Positions 31,750 through 43,000 of a DNA stretch of 64,000 bases are shown piece by piece; position 1 is the first letter of the stretch, and every line of letters begins with the position of its first letter. Source of the DNA: Harmothoe impar (Eukaryota; Annelida; Polychaeta; Phyllodocida; Polynoidae); the NCBI GenBank assembly GCA_947462335.1, contig OX381705.1, positions 41,184,675 to 41,248,674 of the forward strand, read 5' to 3'. Under the pieces are notes generated by a model that was not told the DNA's origin, did no database searches, and saw nothing but the letters and a program-made list of their open reading frames with translations. Both the position numbers and the translations under genes were made by a program.

Positions 31750-33775
31750 TGAGCCCTATATGGCTATAAATGGTATGTATGCATATCCAAGAAAATGTAA
31801 TTGTCTGTTAACCAGTAGGGTTAACATTGTGATATTGGATATGTCATCCCCCCCCCCCCCCCGCCTTTGGTTCGCCGCTGCAACACCAGGGGGAGCATTT
31901 CGTTAGTTAAATATATTAATACAACAGTATAAATGAGGTGATGGCAAATTAGTCTGCCAAGTTGAAGCTAATCTTTCCCATCCCCCTTTCTTGTAATCTC
32001 TCATTTTGAGTCCATAACCTTGCCCTATCCCGTCAATATGAACTGATGGTGCCTGACATTTCTCCAACCTTTTCATGGTCCCTTGCCTCATGTTCCTCCA
32101 TAGTCAATTTCTCAAGCTTTGCCTTAAAGCAGCTTGAGGGTTGTTCCCTTAGATTTATTATATATGTAGCCTATTTATCATCAAATCCTGCCATGTCTCT
32201 GTCCCCTGGCGCTGTCCCCCGTGCAGAGATGTGCCCCTGTTCCTGGTCTACGTCAGTGACGTAGACGTTGACGGGGACGTGCCGACGTCTGCCACAACCT
32301 GACGTCTCACTCCTCGTAGGGTCTGACCTCGGCCAACCTATCCTTAGCAGCACTAGTAAAACCCCTCTTTACGTACCCAAGCTTCTTTTTACTCGCGTGT
32401 CATCTTCCACGTCGTCAGTGAGACGTACAAACAACAAAGCATAGTACAATCCATCTCCCACCCCCTGTAGGCCCTACTAAAGAGAACTCCGATAAAATCG
32501 GAGCTTTTGTCAGATTTCTGAGAGACCAGGGGTTGGTGTTGTGATTGTATGTTTATTGGTGGGTGAGAGTGTTTTAGAGGGCTCGGTGCCATCTTACACT
32601 CCCAGGGGGCGTTAGTGTGCCGGCGTCTGACTGCTGCTTCTCGTCACATGTCACAAGCACAGGGACATGTGACGGCTGGTGTTTGGCTGGCCGCCTTCAC
32701 TTGACCTCAGTCTGACCAGACTAATACCAGGGAGTGCTCAGTTGTTAACAAAAGTGGGGTGGTGGATCTTTGTTTCAACGTCCAAGAATAAGAAATTCGT
32801 ATTGGTCACATATATATAGTCAGTCTAGGCCGTTCTCTGGTATCATTGCACATATTTGGAAGTTTGAGGTGTTCTTTTAGGGTCAGAAAGGGTGGGGGTG
32901 TTCAAAGTGGTTTGAAAAGTTCAAGTTCATAAAACTGTATCCATACTAGGATAAATACAAGCATGACATACTTTATGGATGGCAAGTACTCTGGCTGAAA
33001 CGCCCATGATAAACTAGAACTAAGAAGGATACCAGAAGTGTACTTGAACTGACACATCAATTCTTCCAGCTTAAACATCTTAAATACATTTGGAATTCAA
33101 AAAGGGCCTCCTGTGATAGAATAAAGACCCGTTGTATGTCATTGTCAATCCATGGTACTGCAGAGGGGCTCTACTATGTACGAACAACAGTACGATGTAC
33201 AATCAGTTAAAATGTCTGTATGGCGTCACAGTGGTAGACTTAGCTACAAATTCATGTCCTACAGGGGGTATGTGGTTATCTCAAAGTACAACAGGATTAG
33301 CCTTTGGCACCTTGTACTATTGCCTTCCGGAACTAGGGGATTCTAAATTTGGCGTTGGTATGTCAGCGATTATAAACTGCTGAGGGGTACATGTCTGTTC
33401 TAGGGTTAATCTCCCAGCAGTAACTGAAGTTAAAAACTCGGGTGGATGATCTGCTTTGCAAATCCGTGGAATAGGGGGTGTTTTTTAAGACGGAGAACGC
33501 AGGTGACGTCCCTCTTTGGATACTGAGTGCAGGGACCGGGTAAACGACATTTCACCCAGAGTCGTTTCTCACAGCTCGGGGCGTGGAGAACCTGGTGTTC
33601 ACTCTCCACAGTCCCATCTTCCACTTTGTACTACTACTCTGCTGTCGTCAATATACTATGAAACAACTTATGAAATTAAGATGCTAAAGTAATTAATCAA
33701 TATCCACGAGAAATGAATACAGAGATGTACTCTAAGCTGTCCAAACTAACGATCGCTTCACTCCTACTTTCCTAA
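31750..33775. other. No supported gene; single MITE end and C-run
   Basis: A C14 run lies near 31848-31862. At 32731-32765 CAGGGAGTGCTCAGTTGTTA plus ACAAAAGTGGGGTGGTGG matches the left end of the GGGAGTGCTC MITE family; no right end follows. The patch at 32190-32320 is CpG-rich and contains the palindrome GTCTACGTCAGTGACGTAGAC. The rest is plain. Confidence 0.45.
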
Positions 33776-33777
33776 GG

Positions 33778-34263
33778 ATGGGGATTGGGTGGTTTGGACC
33801 TTTGTACATTCCTGCATGGAGATTAAATTTGGGAATGAGTAAGAGAGAGTTAGTGAGAGAGTTAAGACGTCACGTCATGCCAGCACAGCCGGTGGTGACG
33901 CCTCTATATGTGAAGCTGGCCCCGTGGCTGGTTGCCGGCGTACTCTACCTTACATGTGTAATGAGACGGAAGGTGACCAGCGGCTTTGACAAACATATCT
34001 CAAGTTGTGAAACATCGATCGGCGCCCTACCCCAACTGACCACCACCGGCGGCCGGCCTGCCCGCTGCCTGTTCACAACCTGCAGCGCTCGGTGCTGGCC
34101 ACTTTTCTTTTCGGACCAGTTGACGCACAGTTGCCCTTCTAGACCATCCGAACCTCTGCGTCATTTCATTTCTTTCGTACTCACCTCTCCTATCTCAATT
34201 CGGTGGGTTAATTATCCAGATAACTTTAGACCTCTCCGCATTGAGCTGCTCGTATCGTCGTGA
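33778..34263 (+). other. 161-codon open frame, probably chance
   Basis: The frame MGIGWFGPLYIPAWRLNL continues without a domain I recognise and stops 32 bases before the next exon candidate. In 64 kb of six-frame sequence two or three frames of this length are expected by chance. A hydrophobic stretch (APWLVAGVLYLTCVM) is the only feature. I leave it as an unsupported frame within a putative intron. Confidence 0.12.
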
Positions 34264-34295
34264 GTTGCTCACTGTATTACTTCCTTATCTTTCAG

Positions 34296-34398
34296 AGAGG
34301 CAGAGTTAAATCAGATGAACCAGATGGGTTCGCCATCAGGATACTCGAGGTCTGTTGACGACCATGGCGGCTTCCTCAAACCCACACAGGAGGATCAG
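34296..34398 (+). CDS. Candidate exon following the coiled coil
   Basis: The acceptor TTCCTTATCTTTCAG and donor GATCAG then GTAAGTC are both strong. The exon begins with one codon base, which completes the two bases left by the exon at 28715 (or 28183), and ends on a codon boundary. The peptide is EAELNQMNQMGSPSGYSR, then SVDDHGGFLKPTQEDQ: a short helical start followed by a Ser/Gly/Asp-rich linker. The agreement of phase with two upstream candidates makes a shared transcript likely. Confidence 0.42.
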
Positions 34399-34399
34399 G

Positions 34400-35750
34400 T
34401 AAGTCCTGTTGTCTGTAATACTTACCTGCGTTACACGTACCGTCACATGTACCATCCTGGTCATCCTGTCCGGGCTGCTTCATAAGTATCATGTAGAGTG
34501 TGCATGCTGCAACAGAAACTAACCCCACTACCCTGACTCAGTCTCACAAGGACTAGGTACAGAGATAGTGACGGAGATATGCTTCTTTCCCATTTTATAA
34601 GCATTGTCATACCTTGGGTGTTATACCAGTTGATGGATGGTTTTTGGGTGGGAAAGGAAAAGGTGGAAACTCGAAAAGTGACTGGATAATTACTGGGGAA
34701 CACGCTCGGACCGCGGCATACTGCGTCGGTGTGACCCGTTTGAGTTCTCTTTAATTTTTTCCTACTTGGTGAGTGAGGGGTGAAGGCAGCGCCCAGATCA
34801 TCAGTCCATGACCCTGATCCTCTCCCTTTCGTCACTATTAAAAAGCATTTATCCCCTTTCAGCCAGCTAGACAGTCAGAGCAGGTCTTGATGCACGCTAT
34901 TCGTGTCCTTTTTTTTTATGAATATAGGATAATATATAGAGCTGTTCTTTGTGAGTTTTTGATAGGGTTCCTTTTATGTATATTACCGTGGATCTCTATG
35001 CTGTTTATTGTACGTCCTCGTTCTAAAGCTATTTATATCTAAGTCTTTTTGAATCAGGGCTCAGAATCTCCATTCATTCTGATCCTTTCACAACCGATCT
35101 TTCTGCCCGAATCTCTATCTAAGTGTCACCCGACACGAAAAGACTGGCAAACCGGAATTTCTGCATCTTGTGTGTGCCAAAAGCCCTGGGAGCTGTAGCA
35201 TGTTGATAGATGGTACTAACAGTGAGGGATGACTAAAGAAGCTATAGCTGGATGTTTAAGGCAATGGGAGGCTAGGATGTTGGATGTGTGCCTAAATGTG
35301 TGCTGTGACATGAAGGTTGTGTAGATGTACCTGTAGTGGGGGCTGTGGGGCAGGGGTCACACAGTCAGTGTACTACCTGTGTCAGGTGTGTTCAGGCTAT
35401 ATACCCCCTCCATGTTGACAACAAACACAACCACCACCCCTCCCACTTACCAACGCTACTTGGCCTCTTATCCCCATTCCCTAGGTCTACAAACCACAGT
35501 CACTACTGGGATAGATACTCCCAGTCCTCACAGGCCATATTCTCCCTGATTCTGTCCTGTCAGGTTTGGTCGTAAATTTTATCTATTTAAACCAGTTTTA
35601 ACCATGATTTAGTTACTTTCAAATCGAAAATCGAAAATGCCAGCATAGAGCGCGTTATGAATAACTCCTTATATAATGATGCAGTCCCCATTAACTATTA
35701 TGCCACTTCCAAAACGCCTATACCTTTACAAGTGACTTGTGTTTCCTGTC
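34400..35750. other. Putative intron, nothing identified
   Basis: No repeat termini or credible frames. The 124-codon - frame at 34461-34835 shows no recognised motif. Confidence 0.4.
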
Positions 35751-35753
35751 AAG

Positions 35754-35890
35754 CTAATTGGACCAACCGTCTGGGAGATCCGCCAGGGGCTGGCTCAATC
35801 CTCCCCGTACAGCCCAACCACCCCCGCCCACCTGCCATGCACCCACCCATCCCGGGGCCGTCTTCCCCTGCCACCAGGCGCAGCCTTGAG
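35754..35890 (+). CDS. Candidate exon, proline-rich, frame ambiguous
   Basis: A pyrimidine-rich acceptor with AAG (TTGTGTTTCCTGTCAAG) and a donor GAG then GTAGCTG bound 137 bases. In phase 0, as left by the exon at 34398, it reads LIGPTVWEIRQGLAQSSP then YSPTTPAHLP, and ends two bases into a codon, matching the next candidate at 39800. A second frame, DPPGAGSILPVQPNHPRP then PAMHPPIPGPSSPATRRS, is equally plausible and would end on a codon boundary. Both give a disordered proline-rich linker. AAG acceptors are a minority class. Confidence 0.3.
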
Positions 35891-35904
35891 GTAGCTGGGT
35901 GAAG

Positions 35905-37440
35905 CTGCAGTAGTTAACGTTTACCTCCTAATGTCTGCACACCCCTGGTACCTACAGGACTACTTCATGTGATTAACCAGCTCTCCATCTGCTCAATACT
36001 GCTCGTTATGGCTCGTACAGAGACTCAGGTAACGTCCACGTCTTACCTTTGGCTGCTTTACCGTGTCTATAGACAACAGCTGTGCAAGTCTGGTACTAGT
36101 GCAAATATGGCAGGCATTTCTAGATCGTAGGAGCCTTAAGTCGACTTAAAGATCCCTACAGCGATTTAATCCATCTACCTGGCCATCCTCTACACGTATA
36201 CCACATATAGCATGGCACTCTAACATGCGTTTTAGTGATTACATGTTGTCTGGTTTTTGAGGTACTACTTCTACGGTATATATGAAATGTATCTTAGAAT
36301 GGCGAACGTACAAGTGGAAATTAGAACAGAGGGATGCTGTAAATACCAATGGTAATTGCTGTATAGCATGTGTGACTGGATGGGACCGTCAGAATTCGGC
36401 TGCCCCTGTCTCCCTGTGCCAGAACACGTCGAGCATTAACTAAATGTTATAGATGTATGCATCCTACCTTGGGTGGGGGTACTGCAGTACGGCGGTATGT
36501 AAGGGATCCATGCAGTTATTAACTGGCAGTAAGTAGAGGTAATTACGTAGTCTGGTTTGTCTTGGGGACCCGTTGTTGACTTAGCTCACACAGTTCTCAC
36601 ACAGTTCTCACACAGGTATTAAGTGGACGATGGTGATGAGTGTTTAGCTATAGGTAACCCTTGTTTGTTCTTCCTCCTGGGCTTAGACACACCACCAAGA
36701 ACTATAGCATAGCAAATCGATATTGGCACCCCTATATCACTGAGTACATGGCTCTGTAATAACGAGAAGGTATACATACCTCCATGCATGCCCGGTGCAT
36801 TGTTTATCATTGCTTCATATACTGTTGCTAATACGATATAAAAACGTCTGCATATGGCACTGATGCGGCATTTTCCTAAACAACGTTGCAGTGGCATAAT
36901 GTGTGAAAGAAACGAGTGTCATATACTGTTATTCAGATGCCTTACCGGGATACAGAAAAAAAGGTCGTCACAGTGATCATAATGATGCAGCCAGTCTACA
37001 TCTAGAGGGTTCAGAGGGGAAATATAATCCCAGAAAGAATGACTGAACATTCAGGTAGAATCTATGAAGATGTTCCTTAGCTGTACTAAACTAAGCTCTT
37101 TATGCAATTATCTATTCTTTATATTAGCCAGGAACCGAAGCTTGATGGCACCAGCTTCTAGTATAGTTGACCTTTCGGTGAGAGTATGCGGGCCCTGTGT
37201 GGCTGTGGTGCCAACACGACCATGCCGTCACCACTCAATGCTGCCGTCTGGTGCACGTCTGTGGTACCAGCACAGGGTACTGTGTGCGGCACGCCTACTG
37301 TATTACTACACGTAGCACAGGTACATTACCGGTAGCTCTAACCTTGTATGGGGCAGATTACACTGCTACATGGACATTCATCTATATATCAATATGGTGT
37401 TTCCAACTAGAGCTTGAATACAGCATCATGTAAGCACGGG
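35905..37440. other. Putative intron, nothing identified
   Basis: At 36588-36620 an 11-base word (CACACAGTTCT) is repeated three times. Otherwise plain sequence. Confidence 0.4.
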
Positions 37441-37451
37441 TTTGAGTTTAA

Positions 37452-38144
37452 CAGGGGCGGCGGAACATACTGAAAGTTGGGGGGGGCCCCCTGGGGGGGG
37501 GGGGGGGGGGGCAAAGGCCCAAAAAATAAATTTTCGCTTATTTCGCGCATTTTCTCAGATGCGCGAAAATATGATGTGGGTTAATATTTCATGCAAAATA
37601 GTAGGGTGGAGGCGGGGGGGGGGGGGCTGGGGGATGATGATATAAGTGGCAGTAGGCCTATGTCAAATTAAAATGTCAACCTAAATCCGGGAGAATCAGT
37701 GGTAAAAATAGTAGGGGGTCTTGGGGCATTTCCCCCCAGGAAATTTTTGAAAATCTCAAAGATAAAGGGTCCATTCTAGTGCGTTTTATGGGGGAGAGGG
37801 TGTCAATAATTGCTAATTGTCAATTCAATAAACAGAGTCTTATAAAAGGGAATGTATCATTTACAGTTAGTTTTATATGACCCCCTCCTCCACCAGGACC
37901 CTTACACATGGATTGCAATCTGACTGTTGGTGGAACATTTAGGATCCTACAATACGTTTAACATAGCCTTGCACAGGGTCTTTGGGGTAAGTTAGTAACA
38001 TGATGAAATAGAGAAAATGAGCAAGAATAAATTTCTTATAAAACAGGGCAAAATGTTGGGGGGGCCAAAACATATTCTGGCCCCCCCAACCTGAAAGTTG
38101 GGGGGGCCGTGCCCCCCCTGGCCCCCGTGGTTCCGCCGCCCCTG
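37452..38144. mobile_element. hAT-like element with CAGGGGCGGCGGAAC ends
   Basis: The termini CAGGGGCGGCGGAAC and GTTCCGCCGCCCCTG are inverted. Flanks read GAGTTTAA on the left and GAGTTTAC on the right when the last G is shared, so a 7/8 match to an 8-bp duplication. Subterminal G-runs (GAAAGTTGGGGGGGG) occur at both ends in opposite sense. The right end is nearly identical to 1099-1166. It has no coding capacity. Confidence 0.85.
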
Positions 38145-38149
38145 AGTTT

Positions 38150-39795
38150 ACTGGCAAGATTTCCATGTGTCCTGGTTTCTTCATGGATGTGATGCAGGAC
38201 TCTAGTCGGGCTTGGCAGATGGACTCACCTGGCTACTTAGTCTTTTAGAATGAACAATATTAGATATTGCCCCTATGGTTGGTCAGCTGTATGGGGTGAA
38301 ATCCAAATTCTGCATCACAGTACCAGTATTTATAATCTGAAGCAGCTCATTGTATTTCTGTTTGGTTTTAGTCCTTTCCCCCACAGGATAAATATAGACC
38401 CCATGTTAGCACTAGCATTGTAATTGTGTGTGTGTTTTTGCTGTTCTCTTGAAACGTGTAGATATACATGGTACAATCAAGTCTATGTAAACGCATGGCT
38501 TATATCGCCCCGAGGCGTTACAAATACATTATACCAACCCTTTCCAATATTAACTGCACCTAAAAGACAAAAGCTCCAAAAAAGGGGACGGATAAATTAT
38601 CCTAAATTGATGGCAGTACTGAGAGGCCACGTCCGGCCGTAGCCTGGTATCTTGGAGGTTGCTAAATGAGCACTCTGTCAGCCGCTGGCACCACCGCTTG
38701 GTGTGGCTATTGTTCTCAGGAGGAGGCCATTTGTTTGGCTCCAGGCTCTCTTGCCTCTGCACCACCTAACTGGGCACGCCATCAGATGCATTGGTGTTAG
38801 GTTGACCGGATTTCTGGTGAAAGAGGATGCTAACCAGATTCCCTTAGAGTAGACAACTTTGACGTAAGAGGCAAAACACTACTAATCCCAGTGTTGATTT
38901 TAAGTTGATAGAATCAAAACCGCTCAGCCAGAAAGGAATATCAAAGAAGATAAATATAAAGTCTTTTGTCATTTGATCCTGCCGCTTGGTTCATACCCGG
39001 GTTCATACTTCATGTAGGATCGATTGATTGATTGTTAGGTAGTTTAGATTAACGGCCGGGTGGTACATTGCATTCCAGACTGCCATTTTCACAAGTAATG
39101 GTAGGACTACACATATTGCAAATAATATACGTGTTTATATACGTACCGGGGGTAATATAACCTAGAACATGTATAACCTATATATTTGTACACATGTATA
39201 CACCTAACTCAAGGTGACCATATCCTACTGCTGAGTGTGTATCATTATTGTGAGCAGATGGTATTCTACTCAGAGGTCAGTGAGTTGCTCCCCACTGACA
39301 GTCGGTAATAGACGCAGTGACAGTGACAACACGAACTGTTACAGTTATCAGCCGCCGGCCCCCTGTACCACGTGGGAACCGTCTTAACAGGTTGTCATCT
39401 ACACAAATGTGGGTCATATATTATTGAGATGGTGAGGCAAAACCTGCCTGCTTCCAGCAGGAAGAATGTGCGGCAAAAGATTAGTCCCATATAGGATGAC
39501 GATAGTGAGAATGTTAGGCGTCATTTTTGTCAGTGACTAGAATATTGAGGCTGCCATGTGTGTATATGGTGAGTCGTCCTGGGGTCGACAGGGCGTCTGT
39601 CATCACGCTGTGCTGTTTATATAAAACCTCTATTAATGGGTGGATTGGTATGGAGCCTAGGCCTAAAACACAACCATCGCCACTTGCACCCCCGGAGGAG
39701 TGCAGGTTACGTTATTCGTCACATCATGTGGCGGAGGGAGGGTGCATGGAGGAATCTGTAACTAACGGGAGGCAGTAATAACGGCACCACCACCC
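38150..39795. other. Putative intron, nothing identified
   Basis: A GATTGATTGATTG run at about 39022 may be the tail of a retroelement. No other feature recognised. Confidence 0.4.
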
Positions 39796-39799
39796 CCAG

Positions 39800-39943
39800 G
39801 AGGACTGGTCTCTGTTACTCCACCCAGCCCCAACAGGAGGCGCTACGGGAGGACCCAGGAGGAGTAAGAGGTTACAAGAAGCTGCCTGAGTGGAGGGGAG
39901 AAGGCAGGGTACACTATCATTACCCATCCTGGATGCCCTGGAG
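39800..39943 (+). CDS. Candidate exon, alternative donor at 39863
   Basis: The acceptor CCACCACCCCCAG precedes 144 bases ending at AG then GTGAGTT. A second good donor (GGAGGA then GTAAGAG) would end the exon at 39863. In the phase left by 35890 the long form reads TGLCYSTQPQQEALREDP and ends EWRGEGRVHYHYPSWMPW. The short form in phase 0 reads EDWSLLLHPAPTGGATGG, and the third frame GLVSVTPPSPNRRRYGRT. All three frames are open in the short form, so the reading cannot be fixed by eye. Confidence 0.3.
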
Positions 39944-40129
39944 GTGAGTTCAGCCTCGGAGTAACCAACCACAGAGGAGTCTATCTGCACTTTGAGTACC
40001 TGGAGGCGGAAGGTGTGAGGTGTTCCTCCTGTACCCTCCTACACGTGTAGGATACCGACAATAGGGACCTGACCGTGTGTTGGTCACACAGAGGGGTGCT
40101 CGTCACAGTAACAGTTCCATCACCCACAG

Positions 40130-40416
40130 CCATGTCGCACAAGGACAAAGACAAAGCTGCCTCCCCGTCCTCCTCCACGGCGCCCACTGGAGGCGTGACG
40201 GGCAGCCTGAAGAGGGTGGGGCAGCAGGTCGGACAGTCCGTCCATGCTGGATGGGCCAAGTTTGGCCTCATCGGGCGAGAGAAGGAGGAAGAGAAAGAAA
40301 ACATCCATAGGGGGGAGAAGAAGGAGATCCATGCACGGCCCCAGAAACCGTTACGAAGCCACCAGTCGGGCCAGAGCATAGAGGTAGCCGCCCCAGGAGG
40401 TGTTCCACCTGAACAG
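40130..40416 (+). CDS. Candidate exon, Lys/Ser-rich linker, or a first coding exon
   Basis: The frame opens at ATG 40132 in a good start context (ACAGCCATGT), just after a possible acceptor (CATCACCCACAG). It stays open for 95 codons to the donor GAACAG then GTATGTC. The peptide begins MSHKDKDKAASPSSSTAP, continues GSLKRVGQQVGQSVHAGW and AKFGLIGREKEEEKENIH, and ends near VAAPGGVPPEQ. Composition is charged and soluble, with one amphipathic stretch (VGQQVGQSVHAGWAKFGL). It could be an internal exon of the upstream gene or the first coding exon of an alternative transcript. No family recognised. Confidence 0.42.
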
Positions 40417-40419
40417 GTA

Positions 40420-43000
40420 TGTCAAAGGGCATTAGTATGAAAACACACAAACCTAAACAACCCCTCCAGGGTTGGACCTAGTACGCACAGTACCCCCCCC
40501 CCCCCCCCCAGCAACGTGTGACCACCAAAACCGTGAAAAAGGCCTGATGTTACTGAAAGTTACATTCGGAGATTCTTTTGATGTTACATGATGTATTGGT
40601 CACATGTGTATAATGAGATAGTGATGCTATCACAGGACAACCCTTAAGAATTACAAACTTTCGAGCACATTTGTATCGAGGTTGGCAGCCCTGGTTTAAG
40701 TGGCATAAACCACTATGTGCCGTTCTCATTACCTTACCATTTACAACAGAAATTTATTCCCTTAATAAGATACGTTGCCATTTTCTCAACTCATACAAAA
40801 TGTTGTGCTGTCGATTTGGACATGCATCGTATATTTGTATTCCATAGTACTTAAGTTGATGTCGCACAGTAACCTACTTATTTACATGCTCTACTCTAGC
40901 CTATATAGGAGTGTCCTTTATGGAATAGATGGAATTACCTCGTGCTATTATATTCCTTAATGAAAAACACGTCAAACCATGCAGCGAATCACATGTAAAT
41001 AGTCTATAATCACATGTACATAGTCTGTTGGTGCTACAAAGGGTAACATGTCAGATAGCGTTGTAACTGTGGTGGAGTTGTGGCCATCTACACAGCGTGG
41101 TGTACGGTGGTATGTTGTACGCCTTATCCCTGAATACACCGGATTAACATGTTAGAAGCGTCTGTAACGTGAGGCAGGCTTCATGCTATGGATTAGCTGC
41201 ATGTAACAACATGTAGGAGGCAGCAGGCGTCATTAGCTGCCACACACTGGAGCAGCTCACCCCCCCCCCCCCCCCCCCCCCACACACACTCTTCCAGCAC
41301 CAGGTCAGCAGCAGATGGGGCACACTTGTCATCACAGAGCCTCCGCCGGAGGAAAACAAACGGACAAGTGTCTCTTGGAGGCTGCTGGACGCACTCACAA
41401 TCCTCACTGCTACATTAACTCGCTACTCACCAGCCGAAAGGTATCTTCTTTTTAGGATAGCTCTGCTAGATCGAGTCTCCTCTTGCCAAACACAATGCGA
41501 CACAAATCATCGCTATGATATCTTTTCTTTTTGGAAAAGGGAGTGTCTTGTAGGGACAGTGTTAGTTTACATAATGAGCGCCTGTAAGAGCATCTGAGGT
41601 ACTAGTATTATGGAGTGTGTATACGTGTGCTCAGGGGTCACTAGGGTGTCAGCAACGTCATATTCATATCAACTCCTACATAGCCGCCAGCTATGTAAGA
41701 TTCATCTCTCAAGCCCAGCCTTGGCGAGAGATTAGGTTAGCTCTGTTTTCTGTTACCTCTCGAGCCAAGTTAGTTGAACATATGCAACAACCACCTAGAG
41801 GCTAGATTCATATAAGTTATTGGTTCCAGGATCAACTCATAACGATGGGGTAGCGTACACGTATACCCAGGGAGGTCGTGTTATACCTAACCAAAGCCTA
41901 TGAGTGGTGTAAGTAGGCAGGTCTCACCCACACAGTAACTAGACTAGGAGACTATTGGGTTATGGACGCCTACAGCAGGCTGGGGGTGGGTCAGGTCGCC
42001 ACCAGAGGGGAGAGGTGAGAGATGTGAGCAGGTTGGGCGGCCACCAACCTGACCACGCCCGTCACCCAGGTATAAACCCACTGTACACACAGCTCCCCTC
42101 CCTGGCAGCTCGTCCCCGGGCTGACGTGTGCTGGTGGGAGCTATAGCGGGGTCTTGATAAAGGGCCCCAAAAAGGTGACGTCTTTTATGAACGTTACGAT
42201 TCAAATATCTGGCACTACACACATTTAACACAGTCTAGCCACACACGACACACAGAATGTCATACACACTGAAGTACAACTCGTGTTAGACAAGGTTGTC
42301 CCTGTGACACTGGGTGCGGCACCATCCCGGGGGTACCAAGGCCCATGCTGATAACATGTAATAACGTGACGTGATATATGTCCCTAATCTCTACCCCCCC
42401 CAGCCTGCTGCACCCCACCACTCATGTTACCTCAGTCGTCATAAAGTTGGCTCAGCCCTCACCGTTTGGGAAGGGTAACACCAATACCCCGCCGTGCTGG
42501 TGGTTTATCTGCCTCACCTCATCTCCCAGGCACCAAAAAAGCTTCTCGTGAAAAAGAAGGGAGGTGATATACCGATTTAACACTTGGTGGGTCCATTGGG
42601 GTTACATCATGGCATCGTGGGACTGTTGTCGGCGTTTAGTGTTCACCTTTGTGGCCTGTGCGTTCCTACACGAGCTCCAAGAAGAAGATATAGTCTGCAT
42701 AAAGTAGTCGCGCGGTACCAGATAATACAACCCTTGCTGCACCTTACTGACACGGCCACACACGGAAAAGACGTCTTTAGTTTCTACACCCACTCTAACG
42801 CTGGTAAGAGTTGTGTTTATCCTGCTCATCCTGTGCTGGTAGCAGGGGTCGGCATACTATCAACAGTGACATTTGGCGGTGGTGAGATATGAGAGGCTGG
42901 TACTTCAGGGGGTCTACGGTAAAAGAGTGGAGTGAGGTCAGGGGTCGGGGGTTAGGGTGGCCTGACTCTCTGCTGACACACTACACTCCAGGGTCGGCTC
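40420..43000. other. Putative intron, no supported gene
   Basis: C-runs lie at about 40494-40510 and 41260-41281. The word GGTTGGCAGCCCTGG at 40680 resembles a decayed hAT terminus. Short frames around 41944-42231 and 42584-42892 have no recognised content. Confidence 0.4.

Noticed and set aside
33778..34263. 161-codon + frame with a hydrophobic stretch
   Set aside because: No domain, no start context of note, and an expected chance length; it lies in a putative intron just before an exon acceptor.
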